DNA of 64,000 nucleotides, taken from Phaseolus vulgaris (lineage: Eukaryota > Streptophyta > Magnoliopsida > Fabales > Fabaceae). The stretch lies in NCBI RefSeq assembly GCF_000499845.2, contig NC_023756.2, forward strand, positions 39,370,579 to 39,434,578, in the 5' to 3' direction. Position 1 is the first letter of the stretch. Each line of letters begins with the position of its first letter. Of this stretch, positions 62,014 to 64,000 are shown in pieces. A model generated the notes under the pieces. The model was not told where the DNA came from. It did not search any database and was given only the letters and a program-made list of their open reading frames with translations. The translations under genes were made by a program, and so were the position numbers.

Positions 62014-64000
62014 GTTAGTGTTCTTTGCTTTGCCATTATTTTCATTTTTTGCATATATTGCATAAGTTTACATAATTTTACATTGAATGTGTTGATAGAA
62101 CGGTCTTTCCTCTTGTCTACTGTAGTTGGTTATAAACTGAAATTAATACACTCCTGATTTTTGTTATTTCAATATTAATTAATTTATTAGATATGTACCG
62201 ATGTTTCTGTTGATCAAATTGTTTGAGTTCTGTGTCTTTAGCTTTATGTGTTAATATTTCAATTTTGTACAGCTCTTCCTTAATAAAATTATGAGCAAAG
62301 TTTTCCGAAAAAAGATGTAAATACCTTTCTTTCTCTTGGTTTATCTCTATGCTAATAGGTTGATGTATGTATTTTGTGGGGAATTGAAATGATTTCCTTA
62401 ACTTGCCTGTGTTCTGTCAATCCTTCCTGCTCGAGTGAAAACACTTCCTTTGCATTTGTGAAGCAATGTGTTTTTGTTATCATAATTTTGTTCATGGCAT
62501 GTCCCTCAATCAATATCAAATATAACCATTTCATGGTACAATTTTACTTTTATAATAATTTTGAAGTAGACACATTGCTGCCTTGCACAACCCTACTTGC
62601 GATTTTTAGCTAACCCAGATGACCACAAGATCATCCAAATAATGCAAGCCTCAAAGATCAATAACTACCACCCAACTGACTTGAAAGTGAAAACAGGGGG
62701 CCTACTTCCAAAAAGTCCAATTAAAATTTCCCAGGATTTCAATGAGAGGAGTGTTAGCAGCACATTCTAACTTACTAGTATTGGTTAAAAATTTATTAAA
62801 AACTATAAAATTATAATTGGGGTTTTGTTGAAGACCATGTGATAGGAACACAATTTTGTGATTTTCAAGAAATTTCAGTCAATGATAAAAGTGTGTTGCT
62901 AGCATTCCTCTTTCAACAAAATTTCACTGATTTTACCTTTTCCAAAATAATGGTACACTTCTAAAAATGAATTCCGTGAGGTCTATGTACACATGAACAT
63001 TCTTATTTATAATGAAGAAGAGATATCATAACAAGGAACAAAATATATAATAATGTGAAATATTTGGCAAGATATTTCTTTATCAAATCATGTCATATAT
63101 CCCTATTTAATGTAATTCAATAATATCTGCAACATATCTCCCTGCCGAGGAAGCTACAAACCCAGTTACCGACGGCATAGTGGTAGGAGAGGGATTGGGC
63201 TCAGTGGTAAGAGACGGATTGGGCTTAGAAGTAGGAGATGGATCCATAGATCTACTTGCTATCCAATTGATGACAAAAGCAGCAACGGCTCCGGCGAGAT
63301 TCTGACGGAAATTCTGGCAACTACGGCTTCGATGAGATTTCGACGATGGCAACTCTGACGAGATTCCAGCAACGGCGACTTCGGTGAGATTCCGATGACA
63401 ACGCTCCGGCGAGATTCTGACGACGGTGACAACTCCGGTGACGACGAACAGTGGGTTCACCAAAAAAAATTGAATCCTAACCTTAAGCTCTAGATACCAT
63501 ATTAAGAATGAAGAAAATGTATTTAGGATTGATATCCCTTGTGTAAAATACACACATAGGGGTCTTTATTTACAAATGAGAATAATAACAGAATCAATAA
63601 CATATAAACTACGGGCCAACTATTAAAATAATGCTCAGAGAACACATTGACAGACGGAAATGGAAAATTTTAAAATATTTGTGGGTGGTATGATAAACCT
63701 AACAAAACTTGTTAGGATACACTCTGCTCTCATCTTAGAAACTTGATCCAGTCCTCTAACTTAATTCTACAAAATCAGATTGTAAAGTGAGGTTTGATCT
63801 TACTTATATACTATACATGAGTTATATCATCTAAGATACTTTTACATATTCTAAAATATCTTTAGATATTTCTTACAAGCATTGCTTTGGGATTACCGAT
63901 AAGACAATATTAAAATTGTTGGAGTAGAATGATAAGGCAACTTTTTGTCTATTAAAAATGCCCACAATTTGCGTGAACTAATGACATAACAATTACTACT
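62014..64000 (+). other. Partial TPP2 intron (continues beyond window)
   Basis: The donor AA|GTTAGT follows exon 16 at 62013. No later TPP2 exon could be found up to the right edge, so the intron is at least 1987 bp. It contains the antisense Copia fragment near 63085-63704 and, at about 63755-63830, a copy of the dispersed CTTATATACTAT repeat also seen near 31140 and 37230. Confidence 0.7.
63085..63704 (-). mobile_element. Truncated Copia-like retrotransposon 5-prime end, antisense in TPP2 intron
   Basis: On the minus strand: an LTR of ~205 bp from TGTTAGGTTTATC (63704) to CATTCTTAATA (63500). It is directly followed by TGGTATCTAGAGC (63499-63487), a primer-binding site like that of plant Copia elements (TGGTATCAGAGC). 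A leader follows, full of TCGCCGGAG / AATCTC repeats, then a short frame starting MDPSPTSKPNPSLTTEPNPS and ending ADIIELH, probably the start of gag. The coding stops near 63107 and no pol or left LTR is present, so the element is truncated. The LTR is related to the solo LTR at 58366. Confidence 0.75.

Overview
This window looks like nuclear DNA of a flowering plant, most likely a eudicot and probably a legume. The genes have many GT-AG introns, the spacers are very AT-rich, and transposon debris is abundant (LTR fragments, CACTA elements, foldback MITEs). I see no bacterial-type gene organisation. The legume call is an inference from the look of the repeats and the protein flavour; no species can be named from sequence alone.

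Three protein-coding genes can be rebuilt exon by exon. (1) 600-11997, plus strand: CPSF100, the non-catalytic metallo-beta-lactamase/beta-CASP subunit of the pre-mRNA cleavage and polyadenylation complex. It has 18 exons and 739 codons, including one GC-AG intron. (2) 13433-18124, minus strand: an NIN-like protein (NLP6/NLP7 type) with RWP-RK and PB1 domains, a nitrate-responsive transcription factor of 5 exons and 980 codons. It converges on CPSF100 across a 1.4 kb spacer. (3) 53357-62013 and beyond, plus strand: tripeptidyl-peptidase II, a giant cytosolic subtilisin-like protease. Sixteen exons are present and the gene runs off the right edge inside an intron longer than 1.9 kb. These are unrelated housekeeping or regulatory genes, and nothing suggests a functional cluster.

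The 35 kb between NLP and TPP2 (18.1-53.3 kb) is a repeat-dominated interval with no convincing intact gene. It contains: a foldback MITE (20.2-20.5 kb); a 1560 bp solo LTR with 5 bp target duplication (22166-23725); a non-autonomous CACTA element with 3 bp target duplication (23824-25989); a probable second solo LTR nested in another repeat (29396-30293); a terminal-repeat element near 34.7-35.9 kb with a diverged relative near 50 kb; the decayed body of a transposase-bearing CACTA element (37611 to about 43640, transposase on the minus strand); a three-copy tandem array of promoter/first-intron-like units full of the palindrome ATAATCGATTAT (44255-47022); a 949 bp miniature CACTA-type element with matching termini and an AGA target duplication (48471-49419); a tandem duplication (50.75-51.33 kb); and a tRNA-Ile(AAT) copy whose T-arm has lost 5 nt (51732-51800).

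Transposons have also invaded the genes. CPSF100 intron 13 (3.3 kb) holds an antisense Copia 5-prime fragment and a foldback MITE. TPP2 introns carry a 174 bp solo LTR with target duplication, and an antisense Copia LTR plus primer-binding site plus gag start of the same LTR family. No unmistakably new biological system is visible. The most unusual structures are the ATAATCGATTAT promoter/intron array and the miniature CACTA element with its AAGTGCGGCTATA-type subterminal repeats.
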